Source of the DNA: Parus major
Lineage: Eukaryota > Chordata > Aves > Passeriformes > Paridae
Direction: 5' to 3'
Length of the DNA: 64,000 nt
NCBI RefSeq assembly: GCF_001522545.3
Contig: NC_031774.1
Coordinates: 20,874,370 to 20,938,369 of the forward strand
Under the pieces are notes generated by a model that saw nothing but the letters and a program-made list of their open reading frames with translations, was not told the origin of the DNA and did not search any database. This document shows, piece by piece, positions 14,070 through 28,100 of the stretch (the stretch's first letter is position 1; each line of letters starts with the position of its first letter). The translations under genes and the position numbers were made by a program.

Positions 14070-14132
14070 GGTCTCCTGATTAACTCACAGTTTGTGAAGC
14101 ACTTTGGGATAACATTCAGTTGAAAAATATTC
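14070..14132 (+). repeat. CORE-SINE/MIR-like 3' fragment
   Basis: The words ctgattaactcacag, tttgtgaagcactttggga and cagttgaaaaatatt follow each other in the order seen in the 3' part of ancient amniote CORE-SINE/MIR-type repeats, where 'gttaatgtttgtaaagcgctttg' precedes a 'tgaaaggcgctatataaat' tail. Only about 60 bases can be aligned by eye. Age makes the exact subfamily unreadable. Confidence 0.5.
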
Positions 14133-17100
14133 CAGAAGGAAAAAACGTGTAAAATAGGTAAGACTTCAGTATGTTTGTCCTAGATTTTCAGTAATTAAAA
14201 CTGGCAGTAAATTTAATATATGAGCATTGATAGAACTGCTTCTGCGTATAATTGAAAAGGAAGGAGAAGCAACTTTGCCTGACAAATGCTGTAATAAGTT
14301 GCTTTCATTCCACACTGTGCCTGATTTGTAATGTCTATCATTACAACGTAAGTAACTAATTGGTATCTGTGCAGAGATGTCTCTATTGGCACATTAGACC
14401 TCTAGAAGAAAATATCCTATTTGCAAAAAACAATAAAAATACCAGTGGAAAGACTTGTTTTTAATACCATACTGAATGTAGGCTGAACAAATGAAGAGTC
14501 TTGATGTGATTTAGTATTATGCCAACAGTGAACACAACTGTAAATTATTTTTTCAACCTGCTCTCAGAGTCCCAAATTGCCTTTTTACTGTCTGCATTCC
14601 TAATGATGGTTGATACATCCCAGGAAAAGAGAATACTGATGTCTTTTATATTGATTTAGCTGCTGGGCTGGGTTCTTTATATATTCAAGAGCAACAAAAA
14701 AAAAATAAATATATATATATATACATATATATTCTGCTTTTGCAATGTCAAAATGCAAATACATTCTAGAAAAGTAGAAACCACTGATCATGAATAGGAA
14801 GTTTTTATAGTGGCAATTTAACCTGACTGTTATTTACACTATAAAACTGTCCCTGTGTCTGAAGTTGTGTTTACTAGAAAGATCAGACGAGATTTCTTGC
14901 CATTTAGTTGGCTTTAAGGAAAGCAAACTGGCAAAGTCACAAACTACACTGTGCATAGAACAGAAATGCTAAAGTTTTTTAAGTACTTGTGAATTTGTAG
15001 TGTTAAGGTATTTCTTTTAATTTCTTAGTGTAGAAGTTTGAAGAAATAAATAATATTATTCACAAGGAGACTCGAACAACTGTAGTCTCTGTCAAGTTGC
15101 TGACCTAAAAATCTGTTCATTTACATAATGATCAACTCTGCAATATGCTGTGCCAGTTGTACCTTGTAGATATATATCATAGTGTTCTAAATGTCTGGCG
15201 TGGGAAGAATGTGATGAACACTTAAATTCTGCACATCATAATATACAGATTCGTAGAATTTGAATTTAGCAGTACTGGCTGAGAGACTTATGCACTATAA
15301 ACATTTTTTTAAATTAATCAAAACTACTTAGAGTCATATTTTCAGCTGGCTAAGTGACTTTTTTTGTGACGGAAGGTGCCTCTGACTTCAGACAAAATCA
15401 GTCTGAGCTGCTTGCATGAAGAAGGGAACCATTCTGGAGACAATCCCCTGCTAAATATACTGGTATGCCCACATAATGCAACACACTCCTAAGCAAAGAT
15501 AATAAGTCTGATGTACTACTAGTAGATCACTACAGTACTACATGGAAGCTACTTCTCTCTTTTTATATAAATAATGTGATTCCAGCACTGAAGCAAGACA
15601 GGCATACTGCAATCCAGGGCTCTCTCTAGAATGTTTGGATGGTGATGTTTGATTCTATGACTTCCCTTGACAGTAGGAAAATGTCCATGAGAAGTGAACA
15701 TGGTGTAGGTTGCACCACGCCTTTTGTAGGAAAGTCCAAAACATACGACATTGTATAGTTTATCTGCATATAGCTTCATTAGTCTCACTGAGATTTTGAC
15801 ATGAGTTCCTGCTGGCAAGGTCTGACTTCTGGACATAGAAAAGCATAGCTTTCATACCAATAGGACACAATCCTAAATGATGCTTTTATGTCATGGTTCA
15901 GTAATAATACCAATATGATTATTCACATTAAGAATCTACTTCCAGGTTCTGCATAGCAGAAGCCTTTAAAGTCAGCTCTGCAGCTGAGCTGAACCTTTGG
16001 GTAAAACTTAACCAGCTACAGAGTTCCCTCAGACTGTGACACCGTCACTTTCAGAGAACATCTGGGAGGAACCATGTCAATGATCCTATGCAAAGTCTTC
16101 TCTGGCTAGTAATCAGAGCCCTTGGCTGTGATCCTTTCCACGTTTACTTAAGATAAAGTCCAGCCCCATAGCAGAGAGAGCAGCAGCATTTGTAACAGTG
16201 AGCTAACCCAGGGCAGAAGTGGATTGAGACAATGCTGAAATGCTATCTAGAAAGGGATCTTTCAGATTCTATGAGGCCTTTTCTCCTTCCCTGTCAAAAC
16301 AAGGTCATTCTCATTCATGCATTTTCCAGTGCCTACTCCTAAAATTTGTTGAGTAATGGGGCTTTTCACCAGTAACAAACTTTTCTTTTATGAGCTGCAC
16401 TTATAGAAGCCCTCTTACATCTTATTGTTATTCTGACAATGTTCAGTATGTCTGCTTAGGGTATGTCACTCTCCTTTGTGATTTCGAAGATATTTTACCA
16501 TTCACTGATGCCCTTGACAATAAAATTCCTCCCCTCAGAATCTGTGAGCGAAGCGCAGTTTAGTACAAAGGACTGCAAATATTGTATATATTACATATTT
16601 CCTTAAAATGACATTAAAAATAAATCAAGTTTGAAAAATCTAACACTCTGAAGTTACAAAATGCCAGAATTAATGTTTCCAGTGCAACCTTTATTCAGAT
16701 CCCATCTGCATATGGTTTTCTGATGGTCTTTAATTACAAGATCAAATGTTTCCCGTGGGTCCCCTACCTCATTTAGTGCACCAATTGGGTTGTACTTACT
16801 GAATGGTAGCCATTCAATAGTGCCTTTCATTTTCAGCCTTTATTGCACAGACTCCCATGTTTTATTTACTAAATGCCATCTAATACTTTCACTGAACAAA
16901 TTAAAGAATTAAAGGCCAGTCTACTGTCTTCATAATGCTGTGTCATAGTTCTCAGCAAAGACATTAATATTTATATCAGCTGTGTGAAGAGAGTTACAGT
17001 TCTGTTTTGCACATAGAAAACAAAGGTACAGGTGTGCTATTGTGGATTAGCCTTGGGTGTTTAACTCAAGAAACAAAGTGATATTCCAGAACATTTAATT

Positions 17101-17162
17101 TTGATTTCAATTTATCTGTCACTGATGCCAGATGTAGCTGCTAGTAAGCCACTCTTCAGCAT
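14133..17162. other. Non-coding DNA with a TA microsatellite and a possible MIR scrap
   Basis: No gene is supported. An A9 run followed by taaa and (TA)n occupies about 14697-14733. At about 17010-17045 the stretch ttttgcacatagaaaacaaa followed by ggtacagg weakly resembles the antisense MIR core ('ttttacagatggggaaactgaggcacagag'), but without the flanking MIR words I do not call it. Confidence 0.55.
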
Positions 17163-17297
17163 GTCAGTGAGCTCAGTTGGTTAGAGCATGGTGCTAGGAA
17201 CACCAAGGTCGCAGGCTTGATCCCTGCATAGACTATTCATTTAGAGATGGACTTGATGATCCTGATGGATCTCTTCCAGCTCAGAATATTCTGTGAT
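17163..17297 (+). mobile_element. tRNA-Ile-derived SINE with CR1-like tail (TguSINE1 type)
   Basis: The head is a tRNA-Ile relic: gagctcagttggttagagc carries the A box, followed by atggtgct, ccaaggtcgcagg and a B box ggcttgatccc at 17214-17224, one base off canonical spacing words. The anticodon region (ctaggaaca against ctaataacg in the tRNA) has decayed. From about 17246 the tail reads gatggacttgatgatcc, then gatctcttccagctcagaat, then attctgtgat, which is the 3' end of CR1 LINEs that the CR1 machinery uses for priming. This head-tail combination is the songbird SINE TguSINE1. It is non-autonomous, transcribed by RNA polymerase III when young, and this copy is clearly mutated. I see no clear target-site duplication, as is usual for CR1-mobilised elements. 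Confidence 0.88.
17214..17224 (+). promoter_or_regulatory. Degenerate RNA polymerase III B box in the SINE
   Basis: The sequence ggcttgatccc corresponds to the tRNA B box GGTTCGATCCC, with the two changes typical of decay including loss of the CpG. Together with the A-box-like agctcagttgg upstream it would have formed the internal promoter. It is probably inactive now. Confidence 0.6.
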
Positions 17298-17480
17298 CTC
17301 TTTGTAAAGAGTCAAAGTATTAAATTAGGTATCCTTAAACTGAGGGTGCATTTGGAAGAGAGGGAAACTTTGTTCTTTAAAGCATAAAGACTCCAGCTGA
17401 CCTGTTAATAATCAAGTCTCCTTCCCAGAGGTAATCATCACAATGAAATGTCAGACAGCCCATGTCGATAAATTATGCCA

Positions 17481-17530
17481 AGAGGGAGGGAGGAAGGGAG
17501 GAATGAAGGGAACGGAGGGAGGAACAAAGG
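17481..17530. repeat. Purine-only (GGGA/GGAA)n tract
   Basis: About 45 bases of nearly pure G and A (gagggagggaggaaggg and on) contain several GGG runs. It is an imperfect tetranucleotide array. Such strands can form triplex or G-quadruplex structures in vitro. Confidence 0.8.
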
Positions 17531-20500
17531 ACGGGCAAAAGAAAGCTCTGTCTGAAGATCTTCTAGCCTATAAAGGGACAAAAAAGAGTGTTATCCTAGG
17601 GCTTTCAATTTAGGGTAAAGAATAGGTAACTTTGTAAAAGTACATCAAGTTCTTTTCATATAATGAGCATACAATGAGAAAAATCATAATATTCTGTTAC
17701 AAGATAAGGATTTTGTGTCAGCAAAATTGTGAAACTGCAAGCATACGTGCATGAGGACCTATTGATTTTCTTTTGAAGTAGTTGGCAAAATAACATCCTA
17801 GAGGCTTCAAAGAGGGAGGGAAGGTGTGGTGGTGCATCACCCCTACCCTTGGCCCACACTATGACCTCAGATGGGGAGCTAAAAATCTGAGAGCTCATGA
17901 AGGATATCAGAGTGATAATTGTAGTAGTGAACTGAGGATAATTTTTTAAACATCATTGAAAAGTGTGATTGAAGACAGGGATGAAAATGTTCTTGCTTTA
18001 CATCTAATCACAGTTTAAAGATGAAGCTTGTCGGAGTTCATGCCTGACTAGTGTGCCCACCTGCATGTCTTTTCCTTTGGACCTTAAATGTGCAGTGAAT
18101 TGGCTAATCTCAACAGCAGGTTCAAAGCATTACATGGGATTCAGCACTACAAAAATGTATTCATATCCTTTGTGTGATGCCACCCAATGTTTAGTGATTA
18201 TAAAATGAAATTTGACTTCCTAACAATCTCAGCTTCCATCTGTTTTCTTGATATTATTCTAAAATTCTGGTGCTCAGTTTTTCATTCGTGGAGGCTCCTT
18301 TCCTTTGGCTACAAGCCGGGTTGTAGGTCTCAAGTGAGATCAAAGTAAAACTTCAAAGCAGCTGACTCCTGACTTTTTTTATAAATTGGTAAATGAGACT
18401 GTATGATAGTGCACTGTGCAGCCTGTTTGCCACAGGTCTAACTGGCTCTATAATTCTCTGTGATCATATATAAATCAGTGTGATAGCACTTAAAATGTGA
18501 CAATATACTACAGGCATGTTGTATCCTTTCCATTCACAGATACACTTGAGATTTTGGTCATAAAAACCAAAGACAAAATTAGCAGTTAATGTGAACATTT
18601 GTGCCATTTTATATATGGCATGTTGTAAAAAGTGAGGGCCAGAATATTTTAACTCTCCATTGTCAAGTGTTCAATTCAATACTGAGTCCATCTCTCCAGG
18701 AGGGAATGTTCCCATAGCTGCACTGCATGTTTTTCTCTACAACGCTGGTGACACCTACAGAGACCAAAGCAGAGCTTGCTCTGGAATCAGCTCCTGCACT
18801 CAGGTGTCAAACTGAATGTGACCTGCCTCAGCCCTAGTGTACAGATTGCCACTTTCTATATCCTTGGACAACATTTAATCTCTTTCTCAGTGATGAGCTA
18901 TGAACAAACCATGAGAGCCACTGTCAAGGGGAGGGGAAAACAGTAGAGAGATGTTAATTGAAAGGTGTAGTGAAATGTGATTAAACACTAACCTTAGGTT
19001 CTTTTAATCTCCCATAGCTGGGACTCATTCATTTGTGTGAACTTAAACAGGCATACAAGGTTAAGAAGAACACAGAAGAACCACATCTGTTCGCATCTCA
19101 AAAATTAATCTAGAAGTGAAGTTTCTTTACTTGTTCCAATTTAAGGGAACATTTTTGCCTTTCAAAGACAGCAAAAAGGTAGCATTTTCTACAGTTTTTA
19201 AAGATATAAGACTTAAATTTACTTTATTTCTGATAAAGTTCCTGTAGTTGCATTGCTGATATAATTTTAAATTACTTTCCTTGTACTTGCCACATTTCCT
19301 AAATCTGTTGCTTCTTTTAGATTATTATAAAGTGTATCTACTTTTAGCTGGTTTTAGTCTCAGTGACTGAACAGGTAAAAATGTGACTTGCTATAACTGA
19401 AGTTAAAAAATCAGATTTGGATGAAAGGAAATCTAAAGGGCAAGAAGAAATGAAGTCCACTCAAAGTGTCATCTAGTAGTTAGTTACAATATGTATTTGA
19501 TGCTTAGCTTCATCAGAATTTCACCAGGTCTTTTATTTTTGAGTCACTTCTGGGTAAATTACAAAACCTGTGTCTTGCATTTACATGAGCAAAATGGTAC
19601 ATTCAATATAAAAGTGCATACATTCCTGATGATTTGATGTTTTTTAGATTTTAAAACTGAGTGTTTCCATAGAGGTATTTACCAAACATATTTTGCAGGA
19701 GAAAATACAAAATGCTTGCTAAAAATCAAACCCCTTGAAAGAATTTCAGATGCACCCCAAAGCTGAAAGCAGTGCTAGTACCTATCTACTTTGCAAATGA
19801 AGGACAGTGTGCATATCTTTCCAATGGAGGCATGAAGTGATTAATGTTTGTGAAATGCTCAGAGAGCATATTTTCCTGTACTCTTATAGACAAAGCTGAT
19901 TTTTATCCAAGACTGAAAAAAAGTACATCATTGCACTTCAGTGTGTGCTGAGTGTACTCCCAAGGCACAAATACATCATTTCAGCAGCATTCCATTTTCA
20001 TTCAAAAAATGAAATGAGATTGAATTATGCAGTCAGATCCCAGAGTTCTTGGTAACTTTTCTTTTAGAAATGCTTTCTCTTATTCAAAGTCTTGTCTTTT
20101 CATGATTAAATAATACAGTCATTTGTAGCCATAGGATGCCTGGCTTCAGGGACACAGCAGAATAGCTACAATAGTTTCACCAGCTAGCAAACCTAAATAC
20201 ATCTGTGCCAGGGAAAAAAAATTGCTGCACACTTGAGCTGTTACAGACAGAACAAATGTTCCCTAATTTTCTGTTGGAGGATTTGCAGTTTTTCCACTTG
20301 AGATGATGATGCTGAAATGAGGGTTTTCACTTTTTGAATATGACATAATTTATGAGGAAGACATGCAGTAAATATTTCAGCTGGAGTAGGTTTAAAATTA
20401 GCCCAAGATCAAAAGGTTTAAAAAGTAGCTTCTGTCTTTTTGGAAATTGTTTAAACTGTGTGGGTTTGGATGTGTCAATGAAGAATGAATAACCACCTTG

Positions 20501-23500
20501 AATAACATCTTTGGGAAAGGACCTTGTATGGGAAGAGCATGATCAGAAAGGATATGATCTATGTTGTTTACAGTGTGACCACCATAGAACAAATTTTGCC
20601 AGGAATCTGCAGGATTAACAGTCTAGGATCAGCTCTCAGCAGCCAAATATGTACATCCTCTGCAATGTCATTAAAGGGTTGGTGGGATTTTTTGTAGCAG
20701 GAAGTTTTACCAGAAAGAACAGCGACAAGGAAGTCACAGTCCTTGAAGCCGTTTACCTAAATTCAGTTTAATGACCTCCAAGATTGTATTCATTGTACCG
20801 AGGACAAGACTAAAATTACCTCAGTTTCTAGAGAAAAATCATATGTTTTACAGACAGCAGATAAAGAGGTGAGCTGTTATGGGGTTTTTTGTTTTCCCCT
20901 TGGAGATACCCACTGACATTGTGTTATCTCCAGCAGATGATCTCCAGCAGTTGGGCAGGGGTGACCTTAGCAGAGGAGTAGGCAACAGTTCAGAAGTGAC
21001 TCATTGATTTTGTGAAGCATTTCCTTTCTCAGCTGTGACCCATCAGTGTCGGAGCTTTTAAAAAAAAGATAGTAGAATTAATTTTTCAAGAAAGAGTCAG
21101 ATGACAGAAAGCTCCCTGCCTCTCTTGGTTAAAATGTGATGTATTCTACAACCCATTCAGAATACCACACAACATTCAAGAAGTTAGCAATTTTTTATTT
21201 TATATGAAACAAAAAGAGTTAAAGCTAGGTTAAGTGAAATGCAGAGTACTCAGACACTATTACAATGACTGTAAAAAACAGAGAAAGGGAGTAGAAGATT
21301 GTCAGAAGATTCGGTAGAGTCAGTCTCTAAGAAAAATATTTAATAAAACTACTGGATCATTAGTGTATGGAGGCTCTGAATAGCTTCTTAGTAGTTATGG
21401 CTTTCATAAGGATACTACATCTAACAACCAACATGTGCGACCATATAGGTTTTCTAGACCTGTAAGCACTTCAGATGAGTCACAAACCACGGTTTAGGGG
21501 TTTTTTTCCTTCAGTATTTAAATACTGAATGACTAAAAGTGTGAAAATTGTGAGTTATTTTCATTAGTGCTAGGGAAAGAGATCTTCCTTTAATCTTCCT
21601 TACCCAACTTATTCTTTACCTAACTTATTGTTAGCATAAATATTGGAGTAAACTGCATAATACTATGTCTCTAAATATATAATCTGTTAGTTAGTGGCAT
21701 ATATTTTGTGGAAGTCTGTAAATTAACTCTTACTGAGGCAGACTGTAGGTGTAAACAGTAAGTATGTTCTGTGCATGAAAATATACTCTTCACCTCAGAA
21801 CAAAGGGCTATCCCAACAGGACAGTAACCAGAACTGAGAGGATCTAGTATATCCTGGCTGATTGTAAAGTCTGTGAAAAATGCTCTGTGAGCATTTTCCC
21901 CTTTAGCCAAGTGATTGTCTCACTCCTGGAGAAGGCCCTACCCACAGTTTCCCATATATCAAGTATTTCAACATCTCTCCCTTCAGTTTGGAGAAGGCAA
22001 TTCTCCGTTCATCTAGCAAAGTGATGGCAGTAACTACCCATCAAAAGCTGGATGTTATTCACTTCTAAGACTTCTGTGAAAACTTGCCTTTAAAATGCTA
22101 AACCAACTTGAAGGTTTGCATATCTGCCCGAAAATTTATCATCTCCTAAATCTGGAAAAGTCTCTGTGGGAGAGCCTTATTTCTTCTGATTCTTCCAATA
22201 AAAAATTTCAATTGCATTCCTACATAACAGCTTCATAAGCAAAGGTATGGTAACTTGTTTATACTGGCTGCATCTTTGCTAGAATTCAAAATATCATTAT
22301 ATCCTGGTGTTCTTAAATGAAGAGTTCCTATCTGTCACTGCTTATTCTTGTGCTGTCAAATACAAGTCACACTGTGTCTTTAGAAAGCTGTGACAGATTT
22401 GAAAGTGCTGGTGGGATTCTGCTGTAACACCATTTTTGAAAGGACTGTTCCAAATCAATGCTTTCTTCCTCCAGGGTTGCCTAGCATCAGTGCGGGAATT
22501 CTGCCTCCTTCTTCTGCTAGGTAGCAGGCAGATTTTTATGATTCTTTTTATTATTCTCTTGCATCTGAAACAAATAACAGATGTGAGTCTTTTCATTCTG
22601 TGAATTAAAGCACAGTTAACTGGTTTATAAACTTCCAGTATATGTTTAAAGGGTATTTGAATATCATATTCATCCTTGAAGGCAATGAGCCAACACTCTA
22701 AACTTCATTTGTTGTTGTGTGTTTTGTTAGGGAGGGGAGTCCCTTTTTTCTTATGCTAAATATAAAGACACTATGGTTACTACACAGTTAAATCTTCATT
22801 ATATATAGTATTAATAAGTGTGCCACTAGGACAGTGTGCTAAGTAACTTTGCTAATCTTAACACATTATACTGGATTTATACTGTAAAGGAAAATCTCTG
22901 GAGAAAGCAGGGAAACAATCTAATGCAGAGAATCTAGATTTGTTGTTATCTCTGATTTTGCAGCACAGAGAGAGGAGAAAAAACTTATAAAGGAGGAGAA
23001 TTTGCATCAGAATGACTGTAGTGAGTTTTGTCATTGGTAATGCAGGTGATCCTTTCTGTATTCTTCCATCATTTCCTGTTTCTAAAGAATCTTTATTTCA
23101 TTGAAGTTTCAAAACGAATCCCCAATTATAAAAAGGCTCATTTTTAAATGTCAGCAAATATGCATTGACATTTGAGGAGCATAAAGAGTGTTTCGGTGCT
23201 GCAGGTCACACACTGTCCCTATCACCCCTTAAAGACCTTTGTCGTGCCCCTGAACTCCTCCAGGTGTCTCCCAGGACACAGAGAAAGGACTGTTAAAGGC
23301 CCCTGCAAAATGCAAGGTGGTTCCCACATGTGGAGGAGAGATGATGCACATATTGAAACTCCTGGGTATACTGAGACTTTACTTCAGGATCTTGGTATTG
23401 AAAGGTGAATTTCTATAGCTTTGAATTGTTAATGTCTGTTTTTCCCAGTCATTCATGGGCAACAAAGACAAATTTATTTGTGTACTATCTGCTCTGTACA

Positions 23501-25083
23501 TCCATGTGCTCCCAGATCTGATCTGCTGAGGTTACATTACAGCTGCAGGTTACATTCAGTAGGCACCTGTACAATACATTATTAGTTGGCCACTTTAGCA
23601 CGTTATCTATCATCAGATCACAAAGCAGGTCTCTACCACCTCAACCAGGACAAAATTTATTTTACAGTAGTTTTTCCCCATAGTTAAATCTTCTTTACAT
23701 ATTTCTGGATATCAGTGAATTCCATTAATGCCAGGACCTGTCAGACAGGCATAATGCAGCAAAGAACTCATGGCTTCAAATTGCTAAATTTCAGTAACCA
23801 TTAGAACCTAAAAGGCAATCATTTATTCATATTCTAAGAGAAGAAAATAGCTTTTGTCTTGCCACGTTTTCTCCTTTCACTCCATTTCTCCTTTATCCCT
23901 CTATTTCATATTTCCAGCTTTGCATAAAACACTGAATCCTGTTGTTCCACAGATGAAGATATCTCCATAATCCCTTACTCTCAGTTGTGTAACCAAGCAG
24001 TCTTTTCTCTGCAGCCAGCTTGACAGTGCTGAAGTTTTCAAGTAACTCTGCATGCCTGTACACACCTAAGGACTTAAAGACTGAGTGTATTGCCCATGAA
24101 ACTTGAAACATTCAACAAAAGAGTTCAAGTGAAAAGAAAGGGAAAGAAAAATATTAAAATACATTAGAAGCTCAAGACATATAGATTTGACTGGGTGGAC
24201 TGATTTTTTAATACATTAATATCAATAAGTTTAATTTGACACATATTTGCATTAGAATGATCTGTTATTTTTCAGAATTAGATTTCAGTATCATGTGGAA
24301 ATTTAAACCAAATATACTTGCATTGACTTTAGCCAAAATCCCTTTGCAGCAATAAGAGAGAATCTTTCATGCAAGACTATTGTTGTTACCTCCATATAAC
24401 AAGGAAATATCAGTATATTTGTGTCTCTGCTGCCTCCTTCAGAACAAAAAATAATGCCATTTAAAGATTTGTATCTGTCATCCTCCACTGACTCACAAAC
24501 CTTCAAAGTGTTTTGTTTTCTTAAAAGAAAAAAAAAAAAGTGGAGCTCTCCTGTCAGTTTTGACTTCCAGAAACTAGCTTTTGCTCAAAAACATTACTTC
24601 TCCTGTTAAACCTAACCTAGTGTTGCTGCACACAGTAGCTAACAGTGCACAATAGTAAACTTTGTTGATCCCTTTCTAGAGTCTTTTCTTTTGATATTAC
24701 CTGCTTACTGAAGTACAGGCTGAGAACACTTTGAAATGTCCCATGTGGACAGATTGGGGAGATTACATGGAGACAGCTAGGGATGCTGCATTAACCACAA
24801 AATTAGAGTTGTGCATGAATGGCATAATCTGTTTTATTAAAGTGATTTTCTCATTGAGGTTTTAATGTATTTCATACATTTCAAAAGGAAATTACAATAT
24901 TTGAACTGAATTTTACAATTAATTAAAAACAAAGTACATACTCATAGCCATTTACAACTCTACATCTCAGAATCTTCATAGCGTACATGAACTATCCTGT
25001 AGTCATATGTTAGGCAAAAAGGGAGGATTAAGCATCCCAGGCTTTTGAGATTTTCCTCCTCACACTTATTACCTACTTAATGG
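17531..25083. other. Long non-coding stretch, nothing assigned
   Basis: More than 7 kb without a frame longer than about 84 codons and without transposon ends I recognise. Near 18450 the words taattctctgtgatc recall a CR1 3' end but lack the rest of the tail. A 12-base A run lies at 24528-24539. It reads as unique intergenic or intronic DNA. Confidence 0.65.
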
Positions 25084-25140
25084 GTAAGCTCTCTAGGATA
25101 CCAGCTCTGTCTTTCTACTTGTAAATACAGCTAGAACCAT
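25084..25140 (+). repeat. L2/MIR-like 3' tail
   Basis: gtaagctctctagg, ccagctctgtctttct, cttgtaaatacagc and agaacc appear in the order and spacing of the shared L2/MIR 3' end, where the consensus reads roughly 'gtaagctccttgagggcagggactgtgtctt ... gtacagcacctagcac'. Only the terminal 60 bases are readable, so L2 and MIR cannot be told apart. Confidence 0.55.
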
Positions 25141-28100
25141 GCAGCTCACCCTTCACTCTATCCAGTAAGTTCTATTATGATAAAACAGTCATAAGAAGAA
25201 AAAAATGGAGAAACTTCATGTACTTGAAAATTTTTATCCTTGACAATCTTATGGAGAGGCTTTATAGTTTTAATCTGATATCAACTCTGCTTCTCTTCCT
25301 AGTCTTCTCATTTATGATTACCAGCACTTTCAGACAGTATGGGAAACTTAGTAATGAATTTAATGATCTTAACAAGAAGAGACCTTAGGAGACATGTTTA
25401 ACATAGTTCAATAGAAACCAGAGATTTTAGTTTGCTTTGGTTTTTTCATTTAAAATTTTATCAAAGCAGAACAAGATTTCACTAGTGATGTTAGCCAGTC
25501 TCATAGCTTCTTCATTAGAAGCACAGATCCCTAAGAGCTGATAATTTTTTTCATCTCTGGATCAGCCACAAAGTAAAGGCAGTTGCTATTCTTTTAAAAA
25601 GACCCTCATTCCTCGCTCTTCCCATTACTCCCCTGTGCTGCAGTTGCTTCTACTTTTCTACCTTCTGATACTTTAAAATTTGCCAGCCATTTTTCAGATA
25701 ACTTCACCATCACTCCTTCTTTTCCATCACTCTTCAACATCTTAGACATTTAGAAATCCATCTTTCCCATTTGTAAGGCTTTAGAAAGCTGTCTATGACC
25801 ACAATTCAAGAATTTTCTTTTGACTGTGCAATTAAAACATGCTTTACTGAATCAAGTCACAGATTGTCTTATAGATTATTATTTTATAAAGAACCTGATC
25901 CTGATAGCCTCTGTCTTACAGCACAGAAATCTGAAATACTTAGACTAGCCATAACTTTTCCTTGGGGAAAGCACTGTGGGCTTTGAGAAAGGAAAAGCTA
26001 ACTTAACCAAGCATCTCTCCTTATAGTTTTTTAAGTTTTCCCTTTTGTTATTTTCATGCAAGCTTAGCCATCTCACATTACTGAAACTCTGTGGCACCAA
26101 AAAACATTGAAAATATCCTTTGGTGTATCCTTCCTTTCATCCATTTGCTATTAGTCTTTTAGACTCTGAAGTAAACTCTCGAAAAAGAACAACGTGTCCT
26201 CTGCTCTTTTCACATGTTTAGGTCATCCAGAGTCTTGGTTTTGCCCTTGTTAAACTTTTCTATTAATCAGCAGTGTGTTCTTTTTAAAAGTGAGTTTAAT
26301 GCCAGATTGAGTGGTAGGCTAACAGTCCTGGAGACTGATGTCCATTGTTTATGTTCAGAGAAGTCTGAGCAGTGACACTACTGCACACATTTCTCTCTGT
26401 AGACTTTCCTCACCTCTGATGCAGAGAATGCCTCCAGGCAGAGAGATACTCTGGTCTCAGTGGCCATTCACTGCCTAGCATTGAAGGCACACATTGGCAG
26501 GATGTGTGGATAAGGCTTTTTTGCAAAGGAATTCAGTGTTCAGAACTGTTAGGTTGGTTCCTTTTGCTTCCTGATAAATACCCTTTTGAATTCAAAAGCC
26601 AAAAACCACTGACAGTATGACCTTGTCTTTATTGGGTCATGAACAGCAATGTAATCAAGAGCAGCTTCTTCAGCCTTGCACCAGAACACTAAACTTATAT
26701 TCTATTGCTTTCTTGTTGAATTACTAGAATTGCAAACACATTCAGGTCTTATAGAATAAGCACCTTTTTCATCTTTGGAACTTACGTAGTGCCTTCATCT
26801 CAGGAGATCATAGCATGCACTTCAAATATCTGTTTGACTTAGATAAAGTAACAGAGAATGCATAAAAAATACCAGTGTTTATTACTGACTTCAGACATCA
26901 CTTATGACTGAAAATGCCTGTGTCATGTGTCAGGTTATGAAAACTCTGGTTTTAATGATTTTGGCAATCCCTAGTATAACTATTGCTTTGTAAATTAATA
27001 TTGTAACTGCAGTGGATGGAAAGGTGCCCTGTCAGCTGGCATCTTGATTGGCAAAGAGCAATCCATTACTCCTTATACAGTCTACCAAAGTATTTCTGAC
27101 ACTGTCTTCTCTGACAGCAAAGGGAACACAACCTAGCGTATCTCCACTCACTTTGCATAAATTCCAAGCCTTACAGCCCATGTAAAGAAATACAGAGTGA
27201 CAGCAAATGCATGGATAAATCATAGGACGGGAATTCTGAAGATCTGATTTCTTAGCTTGGCTTTTCTCAAGATTCCCTGCGTCATATTGGATAAATCAAT
27301 TTTAGTTTTGTATAGTTCATTGCTACAGCCAAGTTAAATTTGTAAAGTACCTTAAGGTATGTAGGCTAAATCCAAGAGTGCCTATAATTGTAAGATGGAA
27401 AGTTCTTTGCATTTCCAAAGTATTGATTTTCTTCTGTCTCTATATGTTGGGAGACCATTTTATATACACCTTTTACTATATCATGAAATAAAAGCTTTGA
27501 AATACCTTGGGGGATGGTCTACTAAAAACTCATATGTTGTATTTCTTTGCTGTTAATAACATGAGATTTGCGGAGATATAGAATTGCAGTTCACAGACAG
27601 TACTTTGAAATGTAATTTGGGATTGATTCAGGACAAAAATCCAAGTTGTCTTTAATTCTCTGGTAAATGGGCTAGAGAATTGACCCCCACGGTCTTCATG
27701 GCACAGATTCCCTGGGGTGTGCAACCTGTGGAAGTGCTCTGTGGGCTTGGTTGTCCCAGAAGCTGGGAGCCCAGACTGACAAGCAGCTGAGGGTTGGATG
27801 CCAGGATTTTTATACTCTCAACTCTGATCAGCCCAGCAGATGGGAAGCTGAGGTGTTCGGGTCCCAGGGCACCAGACTGAAGATCTGACAGTATCCTTGT
27901 CACAGCTATGTAAAAACCAAATCACTTCTTTTAAATATTTCAGTTTCAAAAAACTGCTAGATTTTTACAGCTACTTCAAGTTTCTGTGCATGTGGTACAT
28001 ATCAGTCATGCCCTCGCTTGTTCTCTTGTGCATGGAGATATATATAAGTTACAATGATAAATAAGAAGGAATTGACAGAAGGATACTGTGGAAAGGAATT

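Noticed and set aside
17163..17235. Possible functional tRNA-Ile gene
   Set aside because: The anticodon region and B box are mutated, the acceptor stem cannot pair and the head is fused to a CR1-like SINE tail.
18440..18475. CR1-like word taattctctgtgatc
   Set aside because: No other part of a CR1 tail precedes it.
27680..27900. G+C-richer patch that might be an exon or LTR
   Set aside because: No LTR ends, no poly(A) signal in place and no recognisable protein.
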